NCBI GenBank assembly: GCA_002748665.1
Contig: PDTB01000021.1
Span: 94,356-158,355, forward strand
Source of the DNA: Dethiosulfovibrio peptidovorans
Lineage (GTDB): Bacteria; Synergistota; Synergistia; Synergistales; Dethiosulfovibrionaceae
Length of the DNA stretch: 64,000 bases
Reading direction: 5' to 3'
The notes under the pieces: model-generated
Databases searched by the model: none
Told to the model about the DNA's origin: nothing
Seen by the model: the letters and a program-made list of their open reading frames with translations, nothing else
In this document: piece after piece, positions 24,461-32,830 of the stretch
Layout of the letters: every line of letters begins with the position of its first letter
Numbering within the stretch: position 1 is the first letter of the stretch
Translations under genes and position numbers: made by a program

Positions 24461-25369
24461 GTGTTGTTTAGCGCTCTGCCTGATGAGGTCATTATATGCG
24501 AGGTCGGGCCAAGGGATGGTTTGCAGAATGAAAAGATGCTCCTTTCCGTGGAACAGAAGGTTTCCCTTATAGAAGGCATTGTTGATGCTGGAGCCCAGTG
24601 TGTAGAGATTGGGGCCTTTGTCCATCCTAAGGTAGTACCCTCAATGGCTGATAGTGACGAGGTTGTGAAGAGGCTTGGTGAAGAACCGTATGGTGTGGAA
24701 TATAGAGGTTTAGCGCTTAATCTTAGAGGTGTTGAAAGGGCATATGAGGCTGGCCTCACTAGAGTCAAAGTATCTGTTTCTGCTAGTCCAACGCATTCGA
24801 GGCAAAACAGCAATGCCAGTCCTGAAGAGGTGATGGTTGGTTTTGAAAGATGTGTTGCTTTTTGCCTTGAAAAGGGCGTCGGCCTGAGTGGGGCGATCTC
24901 GACGGCTTTTGGCTACTCTGTGGAAGGAGTTATTCCTCTAGATTCTATCTATCCTATCGTCGATGCCTATCTCAATCTGGGAGTAAGTGAAATATCCATG
25001 TCGGATACCACGGGAATGGCCCATCCTAAGCAGGTTTACCAATATATGAGTGCACTCATCAATCGTTATCCCTCTGTTACTTGGACGGCCCATTTTCATA
25101 ATACGAGAGGAATGGCGTTGGCCAACATATATGCTGCTTTGAACGCTGGAGTGTCTCATTTTGATTCCTCTTTCGCTGGACTGGGGGGATGTCCTTTCGC
25201 TCCTGGAGCATCAGGTAACGTAGCCACTGAGGATGTTGTCAACATGTTGGAAACTATGGGGGTCAAGACTGGATTCAATATCGATAAAGTTCTTGCCGTG
25301 GCCAGAATGGTTGAGGGCTATGTTGGACACCCTGGGGATAGCTTCATGCTGAAGGTTTGTCAACGCTAA
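24461..25369 (+). CDS. HMG-CoA-lyase-like aldolase
   Basis: 302-residue TIM-barrel lyase of the HMGL/pyruvate-carboxyltransferase superfamily. Strong HMG-CoA lyase signatures: 'EVGPRDGLQNEK', 'MSDTTGMAHPKQ', 'AHFHNTRGMALAN' (metal-binding His pair) and 'GLGGCPFAPGASGNVATED' with the conserved Cys. The family splits 3-hydroxy-3-methylglutaryl-CoA or related 3-hydroxyacyl-CoA compounds to acetyl-CoA and a keto acid. In this operon it probably cleaves a branched acyl-CoA produced from the imported substrate. GTG start, AGAGGAG upstream, 2 bases after the aroE stop. Confidence 0.9.
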   Translation: MLFSALPDEVIICEVGPRDGLQNEKMLLSVEQKVSLIEGIVDAGAQCVEIGAFVHPKVVPSMADSDEVVKRLGEEPYGVEYRGLALNLRGVERAYEAGLTRVKVSVSASPTHSRQNSNASPEEVMVGFERCVAFCLEKGVGLSGAISTAFGYSVEGVIPLDSIYPIVDAYLNLGVSEISMSDTTGMAHPKQVYQYMSALINRYPSVTWTAHFHNTRGMALANIYAALNAGVSHFDSSFAGLGGCPFAPGASGNVATEDVVNMLETMGVKTGFNIDKVLAVARMVEGYVGHPGDSFMLKVCQR

Positions 25370-25418
25370 TATGAACATGAATGTTATTTGTCAGTTATGA
25401 ATGAAGGGCGGCTTGACG

Positions 25419-26591
25419 ATGAAACAAATCTCGATAGGTATCATTGGGAGCGGTTTTGCATCTCATCTTCACTGTAAATATATGTCTCAGGTTGCTGGGG
25501 TATCTCTTCGGATGAAATCTATAGCAGATATTGATCTCGAAAAGGCTAAGAATGTCGCGGATCTGTATGGATTTGATTCCTACTACGAGGATTACAGGCG
25601 TATGTTGGATGATCCAGACATAGATGTTATCCACATTTGTACGCCACCTTTTTTGCACTCTTCCATGGTTTCGGAGGTCTTGTCGTCTGGTAAACACGTG
25701 ATCTGTGAAAAACCTCTGACCGGTTATTTTGGAAAAGGAGAAGATTGTTCTCTCATTGGCGATACGGTGCCTAAATCGGTGATGTTTGAAGAGGTACAGA
25801 AGGAACTTGCCGAGATTGAGGAATCTGTGCGTTTAAGCGATAAGATATTCATGTATTCTGAGAATTATGTTTACTCGCCTAATGTTCAAAAAGCAGCTGA
25901 AATACTCCATGCTAAAAAGAGTAAAATATTATTTATGAAAGGAGAGGAGAGTTTAAAGGGATCAACATCTCCTGTTGCTGGCTCTTGGGCTAAGACTGGC
26001 GGAGGCTCTCTTATCCGTGTGGGATGTCACCCTCTTGGAGGAATCTTGTGGCTGAAGAAAGAACAGGCCAAGGCCAGAGCCGAGGTGATCGGGGTGAAAA
26101 GTGTATTATGTGACACGGCAAGGCTTACCCCGTTTCTTAGTGATTATGAACATAGGCATATCGAAGTTAGACCTGAGGACGTGGAGGATTTTGCCTCTTT
26201 GATCGTTACTTTTACGGATGGCACTAAAGCTTTGATCATAGCAGGAGACGTAATGCTTGGAGGTACAAAGAACTATGTTGAAATATATTCAAACGATTCT
26301 GTTTTGAATTGCAAGATAACTCCTTCAAATAATTTGAATAGTTACATACTAGATGAAGATGGTCTTGAGGGGGTGTACATATCGGAGTTATTGCCCTCAA
26401 AGATCGGTTGGCAAAGGCCTTTTGTTGCGGAGGGTGTTCTCCGGGGGTACGTTGGTCAGTTTCAGGATTTCATGGAGTGTGTTGCTACGGGAAGAAAGCC
26501 CCTTTCTGATTTTGACTTGGCAAGACAAGTTACGGAAGTGATATATGCTGGATACCTCTCAGCTGAAGAGGGCAGGTCGGTAGAGATCTGA
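25419..26591 (+). CDS. Gfo/Idh/MocA-family oxidoreductase
   Basis: 390 residues. N-terminal Rossmann domain 'ISIGIIGSGFASHLHCKY', then 'DVIHICTPPFLHSSM' and the family-typical 'GKHVICEKPLT' with the catalytic Lys. The C-terminal alpha/beta domain carries 'IRVGCHPLGGILWL', whose His is in catalytic position. These enzymes oxidise or reduce a hydroxyl group of sugars, inositols or cyclitols with NAD(P). ATG 25419 is preferred over ATG 25401. Within this operon it is a good candidate for the first oxidation of a cyclic polyhydroxy acid. Confidence 0.88.
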   Translation: MKQISIGIIGSGFASHLHCKYMSQVAGVSLRMKSIADIDLEKAKNVADLYGFDSYYEDYRRMLDDPDIDVIHICTPPFLHSSMVSEVLSSGKHVICEKPLTGYFGKGEDCSLIGDTVPKSVMFEEVQKELAEIEESVRLSDKIFMYSENYVYSPNVQKAAEILHAKKSKILFMKGEESLKGSTSPVAGSWAKTGGGSLIRVGCHPLGGILWLKKEQAKARAEVIGVKSVLCDTARLTPFLSDYEHRHIEVRPEDVEDFASLIVTFTDGTKALIIAGDVMLGGTKNYVEIYSNDSVLNCKITPSNNLNSYILDEDGLEGVYISELLPSKIGWQRPFVAEGVLRGYVGQFQDFMECVATGRKPLSDFDLARQVTEVIYAGYLSAEEGRSVEI

Positions 26592-26725
26592 AAAGTTGCC
26601 TGCTCCACGGTGACTGATAAAAGACGTTATGTTGAAGCAATGATTATTTTAATTTTGGTCTTTGTGTCTGCTGAGAGGTCGCTGGGCTGTCAGTGCCGTT
26701 TAACAGCTTTTCGGAGGTGATGTTC
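26592..26725. other. Short intergenic gap before the second TRAP set
   Basis: About 130 bases with no gene, hairpin with T run, or clear promoter. The operon could continue through it, because all flanking genes point the same way. Confidence 0.35.
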
Positions 26726-27220
26726 GTGAGGATTTTGATATGGCTGGACGACCACCTTGAGGAGTATGTATTGAGCGGCCTTCTCGTGATGATGGCTAGT
26801 ATTGTGATTCTCCAGGTATTCATGAGATATGTATTTAACAACTCACTATCATGGGCTGAGGAGGCTTCTCGGTATGCTTTTGTTTGGTCTGCCTTAGTTA
26901 GCATAGGTTATAGCATTAAACAGAAAAACATATTGAGTGTGGAGACGTTGATTGATTTGCTCCCCGTAACTCTCGGGAGGTCTTTAGTAAGGCTGAACAA
27001 TTGTATTGTGTTCTTTTTCTTCAGTTATATGTTTATTGCCTCGACACCGGTGTTGCAGAAGATTATCAGAAGTAACCAAACAAGTCCGGCTTTAAAAATC
27101 CCTATGGGTTGGGTCTATCTGTCTGCGTCGGTAGGTTTCCTTCTCGCTACTTTACGAGCGGGGCAGCGTTTACAGGTTTATTTTAGACAATCAAACAAAG
27201 AGGGGAGGAATGAAGGGTGA
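26726..27220 (+). CDS. TRAP transporter small permease (DctQ family), second set
   Basis: 164 residues with four predicted helices: 'YVLSGLLVMMASIVILQVFM', a middle segment holding 'SWAEEASRYAFVWSALVSIG' (conserved Glu pair), then 'FFFFSYMFIAST' and 'GWVYLSASVGFLLATL'. GTG 26726 is 8 bases from TCGGAGG and is preferred; ATG 26720 is too close to that site. It overlaps dctM by the bases GTGA. Confidence 0.88.
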   Translation: MRILIWLDDHLEEYVLSGLLVMMASIVILQVFMRYVFNNSLSWAEEASRYAFVWSALVSIGYSIKQKNILSVETLIDLLPVTLGRSLVRLNNCIVFFFFSYMFIASTPVLQKIIRSNQTSPALKIPMGWVYLSASVGFLLATLRAGQRLQVYFRQSNKEGRNEG

Positions 27221-28506
27221 TTTTGTCGATGCTGATTATTCTCCTCTTTGGTCTCATTTTAGGGGTGCCTATCGTTGTGGCACTAGGTTTTGCCACGATC
27301 CTTCCGTCATTGTTTGATCCGTCTTTTACCGCCAACATACAGTACGTTATACGTTCTATAGTCAGTTCGTTGGACAGTACTCCGATGCTTGCAATCCCTC
27401 TTTTTATTCTTTCGGGAAATATCATGACTAGGGGAAAAATTTCCGAAAAACTTTTTAATTTTTTTGCCTATTTTATAGGAGATCGCACGGCTGGGCTTCC
27501 TATAACCACCATAGTTACCTGCCTCTTTTATGGAGCTATCTCCGGGTCAGGGGTTGCCACTACTGCGGCGGTGGGAGGTATGGCTATACCTTTTTTGATA
27601 TCTCTCGGTTACGACAAAGTTTATTGTGCTGCTTTGATAGCTACTGCAGGTAGTCTAGGTGTCATCATCCCCCCGAGCATACCGTTCGTAACCTATGGTG
27701 TCGTTACTGGTGTATCTATCGGTAGCCTTTTCGTGGCTGGTATTATCCCGGGCATCGTTATAGGGGTGAGTCTCATGGTTTATGCCTATATCTATGCTAG
27801 GCTCCATGGCGAAGACAAGGAGAGAATAGCTAAGAAAGTTCAGGAGCTGAGAGCCTGTGAGTTTATAGTTTTGCTGAAGCAAAGTTCTTGGGCACTCTTT
27901 GCTCCGGTCATTATTCTTGGGGGAATCTATGGAGGCATAGTAACCCCTACGGAGGCTGCGGCAGTTTCCGTTTTTTATGCGTTGTTTGTCTGTCTCGTAA
28001 TTTATAAAAGCCTCTCCTTCAAGGAACTCGGCGCGGTATTGGTAGAAACGGTAAGATCGTACTCTCCCATAGTTGTCCTCTTGGCCTTAGCGATTGTCTT
28101 TGGTCGTATTCTGGCCTTGCTTCAGGCTCCAGTAATGTTGAAGAATTTTGTACTCTCAAACTTTGCAGAAAATAAGTACGTTTTTCTTTTGGCTATTGAT
28201 GTCATTCTTCTTATATTGGGTATGTTCATGGATGTTGGACCGGCCATAGCTGTCCTTGCGCCTATGCTCCTGGCCTCTGCAGTCGCCCTAGGCATAGATC
28301 CTATACACTTGGGTATCATTATGGTGGTTACCTTAGCTGTAGGCATGGCAACGCCTCCCTTTGGAGTGGACCTTTTTGTGGCCGCTCCTTTAATAAAAGA
28401 GCCGGTTATCAAAGTAGGGATGAAGGCTGTCCCTTTCATTATGGCTTTTATTGTTGCCTTGCTTATTATCACATATGCTCCTAGCATGAGTCTGTTTTTT
28501 TTGTAG
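27217..28506 (+). CDS. TRAP transporter large permease (DctM family), second set
   Basis: 429-residue polytopic membrane subunit. Motifs: 'GAISGSGVATTAAVGGMAIP', 'ATAGSLGVIIPPSIPFVTYG', 'GGIYGGIVTPTEAAAVSVFY' and 'GMATPPFGVDLFVA'. The GTG start overlaps the dctQ stop (GTGA), with AGGGGAGG upstream. Gene order here is Q-M-P, unlike P-Q-M in the first TRAP set at 9478, so the two systems are not a simple duplication. Confidence 0.93.
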   Translation: MILSMLIILLFGLILGVPIVVALGFATILPSLFDPSFTANIQYVIRSIVSSLDSTPMLAIPLFILSGNIMTRGKISEKLFNFFAYFIGDRTAGLPITTIVTCLFYGAISGSGVATTAAVGGMAIPFLISLGYDKVYCAALIATAGSLGVIIPPSIPFVTYGVVTGVSIGSLFVAGIIPGIVIGVSLMVYAYIYARLHGEDKERIAKKVQELRACEFIVLLKQSSWALFAPVIILGGIYGGIVTPTEAAAVSVFYALFVCLVIYKSLSFKELGAVLVETVRSYSPIVVLLALAIVFGRILALLQAPVMLKNFVLSNFAENKYVFLLAIDVILLILGMFMDVGPAIAVLAPMLLASAVALGIDPIHLGIIMVVTLAVGMATPPFGVDLFVAAPLIKEPVIKVGMKAVPFIMAFIVALLIITYAPSMSLFFL

Positions 28507-28615
28507 TTTAAATTTTGTTTTTAAGGGAGGTAGTTCAAGCTTCATTGACCTCAGATTGTTTCTGGAGATCTGCAGAAGGTCTTGGGGGCCATAAAATAAA
28601 AGGAGGGTGATTTAG

Positions 28616-29638
28616 ATGTGCAGTAATATTTTTAAGCCTTTGTTTGTGCTGTTGATGGTTGTATTGATCGTCAGCTTTGGATTGTCTGGAGACAGTCTGG
28701 CTGCTCCTAAATATACGCTGCAGCTGGCGGGAGCGTATCCGTCTACAGGGGGTACACCAAGGGCTTTAGCCACGGAAAAGATCAAGGAGCTTATCGAAAC
28801 CAAGTCGGGTGGTAATATCACGGTTAACATATATCTCGATAACCAGCTTGGTGGGGATAGGGAAATTCTTGAGTCATGCCAGTTTGGAGATATTGCTATG
28901 GTCTCTCAAACTACAGCTCCTCAAGTCGCTTTTATCCCTGAACTAGCGATTTTTGATATTCCTATGCTTTTTGACGATTTGTATATTGCGAAAAAAGCTT
29001 TATCTGGGGCTCTACGGCAAGAGCTGAACAGGTGGTATGAAAAAGCGGGGTTTAAATTGCTTCTTTTTGAACCGATTTACTACCGCGAAACGACGAGCAG
29101 AAAATCCCTCAAGCGAGTCGAAGATTTTAAAGGTTTGAAAATACGTACAATGGAGAATGAATATCACCTGGCCTTCTGGGAAGCTCTTGGTGCCAATCCC
29201 ACACCGCTTAATTTTGCGGAACTCTACGTTGCGTTGCAGCAAGGTCTCGTGGATGCTCAAGAAAATCCGTACGAGGTTATCTGGGCTGCAAAATTCTATG
29301 AGGTACAGAAAAAACTCGTGAATACTCATCACATTGCGTTCATCCTAAGCATTGTTATGAACAAGGATAAGTATGATGAGATGCCCAAGGCCTATAAGAC
29401 GACAATTGATGAGAGTATGGAGGAGGTCGCCGATTTCCTGTTTTCTCTCGCGAAGTCCCAAAATGACGGAATGCTTGTTGAGCTTGAAAAGGTCGGTATG
29501 GGTGTTGAGACCCCAGATGCAGAATTGAAAGAGGAGTTGCAAAAAGCTGCTGCTGTCGTTGAAAAAATGATCCGAAAGAAGGTCGGCAACGCTGCGGTGG
29601 ATTCTCTTATGCGGTCCGTTGAAGAAGCAAAGAAATAG
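28616..29638 (+). CDS. TRAP transporter substrate-binding protein (DctP family), second set
   Basis: 340 residues, exported. Signal peptide with hydrophobic 'PLFVLLMVVLIVSFGL' and cleavage near 'SLAA'. DctP features: 'GNITVNIYLDNQLGGDREIL', 'FKGLKIRTMENEYHLAFW' (substrate-carboxylate Arg) and 'ELYVALQQGLVDAQENPYEV'. AAAGGAGGGTG precedes the ATG. The substrate is unknown; by position it should be an intermediate or alternative substrate of the same pathway as the TTT system. Confidence 0.92.
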   Translation: MCSNIFKPLFVLLMVVLIVSFGLSGDSLAAPKYTLQLAGAYPSTGGTPRALATEKIKELIETKSGGNITVNIYLDNQLGGDREILESCQFGDIAMVSQTTAPQVAFIPELAIFDIPMLFDDLYIAKKALSGALRQELNRWYEKAGFKLLLFEPIYYRETTSRKSLKRVEDFKGLKIRTMENEYHLAFWEALGANPTPLNFAELYVALQQGLVDAQENPYEVIWAAKFYEVQKKLVNTHHIAFILSIVMNKDKYDEMPKAYKTTIDESMEEVADFLFSLAKSQNDGMLVELEKVGMGVETPDAELKEELQKAAAVVEKMIRKKVGNAAVDSLMRSVEEAKK

Positions 29639-29710
29639 TTTTGTGCAAATTATGACGTTATGTTGGGTTTGTTGAAAATATTTTTCATAAAACCTTAAGG
29701 GGGGAGCAGG

Positions 29711-30706
29711 ATGAGGAAGTTTTTTGTTTCGATTTGTTTTTTGCTTATTAGCGTAAATCTTTGTTTTGCTGCATATCCTGATAAGAACTTGCATGGTTAC
29801 ATAATGTGGGGGGCTGGCGGAGCTATGGATAACGTGGCCCGTGCTATTACGCCCCTAGTAGAAGAGTATCTGAACAGAAAAATCATATTGCAAAATCGAA
29901 CTGGTGCTACAGGAGCTGTAGCTACGACTTTTGTTGCAAATCAACCTTCAGATGGATATACGATCCTTTTTGGAGCGGAAAATCCTAATCTGTATAAAGT
30001 GACGGGTTTGTCTCAAATTGATTATGATCAATTCGACCCCGTGTTGTTGATGATGGCTAATGTCGGTGTTGTCATGGTTGGCAAAGAATCTCCTTATAAA
30101 AATTACAAAGATCTTATAGACGCTGCCAAATCTGGAAAAATCATAAAGATGGGCTCTACCGGCCCTGGTGGGTTACCCTTTGTGGCGAATACAATGATAG
30201 AGAAAATTCATGGTATAGGCTCTTTCAGCAAAGTCCGTTTTGACGGCGAAGGTCCTTGTATCACTGCCTTGATGGGAGGGCATATTGATGCGGTTGTTGT
30301 CGGGGTGCTTGCTGGAGAGAGCTTTATAAAATCCAGAGCGCTGAAAGGGTTAGCTGTCCTTTCTACCAAAAGGCTACCGGAGATGGATATGGTCCCCGCT
30401 GTGACAGAATTTTTCGATGCCTATAAAGACTATCTTCCTTGGGGAGCCTTTTTTGGAGCTTTTGTTAAGAAGGGGACTGCGGAAGATAGATTAGCTGTAC
30501 TTCGAAGTGCTTTTGTGAAAGCATATGAAGATCCTAGATTTGATGAACTGGCTAAAAACATGGGAGGTGTAAAGCTTGGATTAACAGGTATAGAGGCTAG
30601 AAAGTATATAGAACAAAATAAATCCGTGAGTGCGTGGCTTCTTTATGATGCTGGAGGAGCTAAATTTTCTCCTGATTCTTTTGGGATAAAAAGGCTTGAG
30701 GATTAG
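29711..30706 (+). CDS. tctC: TTT transporter substrate-binding protein (TctC family), orphan second copy
   Basis: 331 residues, exported (signal 'FFVSICFLLISVNLCFA'). It starts 'YPDKNLHGYIMWGAGGAMD' and carries 'NRTGATGAVATTFVANQPSD', closely resembling the TctC at 20435, which suggests duplication. No second tctA or tctB is present, so it may share the membrane complex at 21507-23512 with a different substrate range. It is the last gene of the run; a bidirectional hairpin follows. GGGGGGAGCAGG precedes the ATG. Confidence 0.9.
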   Translation: MRKFFVSICFLLISVNLCFAAYPDKNLHGYIMWGAGGAMDNVARAITPLVEEYLNRKIILQNRTGATGAVATTFVANQPSDGYTILFGAENPNLYKVTGLSQIDYDQFDPVLLMMANVGVVMVGKESPYKNYKDLIDAAKSGKIIKMGSTGPGGLPFVANTMIEKIHGIGSFSKVRFDGEGPCITALMGGHIDAVVVGVLAGESFIKSRALKGLAVLSTKRLPEMDMVPAVTEFFDAYKDYLPWGAFFGAFVKKGTAEDRLAVLRSAFVKAYEDPRFDELAKNMGGVKLGLTGIEARKYIEQNKSVSAWLLYDAGGAKFSPDSFGIKRLED

Positions 30707-30752
30707 TCATTAGTATAGTTTTGTGTTCATAGAGTGCATTAAATATCTTAGT

Positions 30753-30792
30753 TTTTCTGCCACCGGGATTCAGTCGATCCGGTGGCAGAAAA
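30753..30792. terminator. Bidirectional terminator between convergent operons
   Basis: TTTTCTGCCACCGG and CCGGTGGCAGAAAA form a perfect 14-bp stem with a 12-base loop. A/T runs on both sides allow termination in either direction. The stem overlaps the last codons of the minus-strand ABC ATPase. Confidence 0.75.
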
Positions 30793-31765
30793 CCATGTGG
30801 CCTGGTTCGATCTCTCTTGGAATTGGTACGGAGTCGGCACACAGAGGAAGGGCGCGAGGGCAGCGGGTTCGGAAGCGGCATCCAGAAGGGGGATCCATGG
30901 CGCTTGGGACTTCCCCCTCCAGGGGCGAAGCGTTCAGAATATGGCCGCCCGAAAGCTTGGGAACGGCTGAAAAAAGGGCCTCTGTGTAGGGATGGCAGGG
31001 ATTGGCAAAAATTTGTGTCGTATCGCCTGTTTCGGCGATACGCCCTAGATACATGATGGCTACCCGGTCACTGATGTGACGTACCACTGACAGGTCGTGA
31101 GCGATAAAAAGGCACGAAAAGCCGTACTCCTCTCGAAGGTCCATGAGCAGATTCAGGATCTGGGCCTGGATGGAGACATCCAGGGCTGAGACCGGCTCAT
31201 CCGCGACGATGAGCTCAGGCTCTACGGCCAGAGCCCGGGCAATTCCGATCCTCTGGCGTTGTCCACCACTGAACTGATGAGGGTATCGACCGGCTTGTTC
31301 GGGTCGGATGCCCACCCGTTGCAGAAGGGCCAGGGCACGTTTATCTGCTTCCGCAGCGGTGCTCGCAGTTCCATGGAACAGCATGGGTTCGGTCAGGATC
31401 TCCCGTACCGGCTGGCGAGGGTTCAAAGAGGCGTAGGGGTCCTGAAAGATCATCTGAATATGTTTTCTGAGCGGGAGCATCTGATGTTTCGTGTATGCCG
31501 TTATGTCGGTTCCGTTGTAGAGTATTTTGCCCCCCTTGGGAGGCAGCAGCTTGATGACCGTACGGGCTACCGTGGACTTGCCGCAGCCCGATTCTCCCAC
31601 CAGGCTGAAGACCTGTCCTCTGTCGATTTCGAAGCTGACTCCGTCAACGGCACTGACGACACGGGGCCGGCGGATCAGACGCCCTCCCTCGAAGCGAAGA
31701 GTCCCGAGCATCCCTGTATCAAGTTCGAAGGCCTGCACCAGGTTGTGAACCTCCACCAAGGCCAT
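30770..31765 (-). CDS. dppF: Di/oligopeptide ABC transporter ATP-binding protein (DppF/OppF type)
   Basis: 331 residues. Walker A 'GESGCGKSTVART', Q-loop 'MIFQDPYASLNPRQ', ABC signature 'FSGGQRQRIGIARAL', Walker B 'LIVADEPVSALD', then the C-terminal oligopeptide extension with the Cys-rich cluster 'GCRFRTRCPRALPLC', which in this family binds a cluster or metal. One base separates it from dppD upstream. It energises peptide import with its DppD partner on the inner face of the membrane. Symbol given by family order, not by proven substrate. Confidence 0.93.
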   Translation of the reverse strand: MALVEVHNLVQAFELDTGMLGTLRFEGGRLIRRPRVVSAVDGVSFEIDRGQVFSLVGESGCGKSTVARTVIKLLPPKGGKILYNGTDITAYTKHQMLPLRKHIQMIFQDPYASLNPRQPVREILTEPMLFHGTASTAAEADKRALALLQRVGIRPEQAGRYPHQFSGGQRQRIGIARALAVEPELIVADEPVSALDVSIQAQILNLLMDLREEYGFSCLFIAHDLSVVRHISDRVAIMYLGRIAETGDTTQIFANPCHPYTEALFSAVPKLSGGHILNASPLEGEVPSAMDPPSGCRFRTRCPRALPLCADSVPIPREIEPGHMVFCHRID

Positions 31766-31766
31766 T

Positions 31767-32825
31767 TCAATAGACCTCCTTTGGTTCGTATGTACTCAAT
31801 TCTTGGAGAGGAAAGTGGCAGCTTATTACGTGTCCTCGTTGTCTTTCGATGGTAGGGGGCTCATGAGTTTGGCAGATATCTCGTGCCTTGGGGCAGCGAG
31901 GAGCGAAATTACAGCCCTTCGGAAGATCGAACATGTTTGGCACGATTCCCGGGATTGTCTCAAGCCGGTGGTTGGCTGCCGCCATATCGGGAATGGACTG
32001 GAGGAGCCCCCTGGTATATGGATGAGCGTTTTTGTCGATGATGGTTCTCGTATCGCCCGATTCCACGATTTTGCCACAGTACATGACGTTGACCCTATCC
32101 GCGACCTCGGCGACTACGGCCAGATCGTGGGTAATTAGGATTAAAGAACGCTCTTTCTCCCGAACCAAGCGGACCATGAGGCGGAGAATCTGAGCTTGAA
32201 TCGTCACGTCCAAAGCCGTTGTCGGTTCGTCGGCGATGATGAGTCGGGGGTCGGCTGCCAAGGCAATGGCGATGACTACCCGCTGTCTCATGCCACCACT
32301 GAACTGATGGGGGTAGTTGTTCAGACGACTTTCCGGGTTCGAAATCCCCACTGCCCGGAGCTGTTCCACGCAGGCTAGTCGTCGTTCCTTTCGGTTCATG
32401 GAGGTGTGGAGTCGGAAAGATTCCTCCAGCTGCTGTCCCACGGTATATACGGGGTTCAGGGATGTCATAGGATCCTGGAAGATCATGGCCATCTCCTTTC
32501 CCCTCAGCTGATTCATGTCTCTCTCTGAAAGATTCATCAGATCTTTGCCGTCGAAGAAAATCTCTCCAGACTCTATTCTCCCGGGCTCATCGATGAGCCG
32601 AATGACGGAAAAGCCCGTGACGGATTTTCCCCCTCCTGATTCGCCCACCACTGCTAAGACCTCACCCTTTTTGACGTCGAACGAGACGCCGTCCACGGCC
32701 CGTACCACGCCCTTAAAGGTGTGGAAGTAGGTTCGGAGGTCGCGAACCGTAACGAGAGCCTCCCTCTCTCGTTTTGCTTCTCCGTTTGCAGAGCTTTCTG
32801 TTTTTTGTCTGTGCCTGAGATCCAT
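31767..32825 (-). CDS. dppD: Di/oligopeptide ABC transporter ATP-binding protein (DppD/OppD type)
   Basis: 352 residues. Walker A 'GESGGGKSVTGFS', Q-loop 'IFQDPMTSLNPVY', signature 'FSGGMRQRVVIAIALA', Walker B 'LIIADEPTTALD', and the C-terminal peptide-transporter extension with 'GCNFAPRCPKARDIC'. ATG 32825 is chosen because GAGGTGATT lies just ahead; the frame is open upstream within dppC but in the wrong context. Linker residues at the N-terminus are unusually polar and long (about 25 residues before the ATPase core). Confidence 0.92.
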   Translation of the reverse strand: MDLRHRQKTESSANGEAKREREALVTVRDLRTYFHTFKGVVRAVDGVSFDVKKGEVLAVVGESGGGKSVTGFSVIRLIDEPGRIESGEIFFDGKDLMNLSERDMNQLRGKEMAMIFQDPMTSLNPVYTVGQQLEESFRLHTSMNRKERRLACVEQLRAVGISNPESRLNNYPHQFSGGMRQRVVIAIALAADPRLIIADEPTTALDVTIQAQILRLMVRLVREKERSLILITHDLAVVAEVADRVNVMYCGKIVESGDTRTIIDKNAHPYTRGLLQSIPDMAAANHRLETIPGIVPNMFDLPKGCNFAPRCPKARDICQTHEPPTIERQRGHVISCHFPLQELSTYEPKEVY

Positions 32826-32830
32826 CGCAA

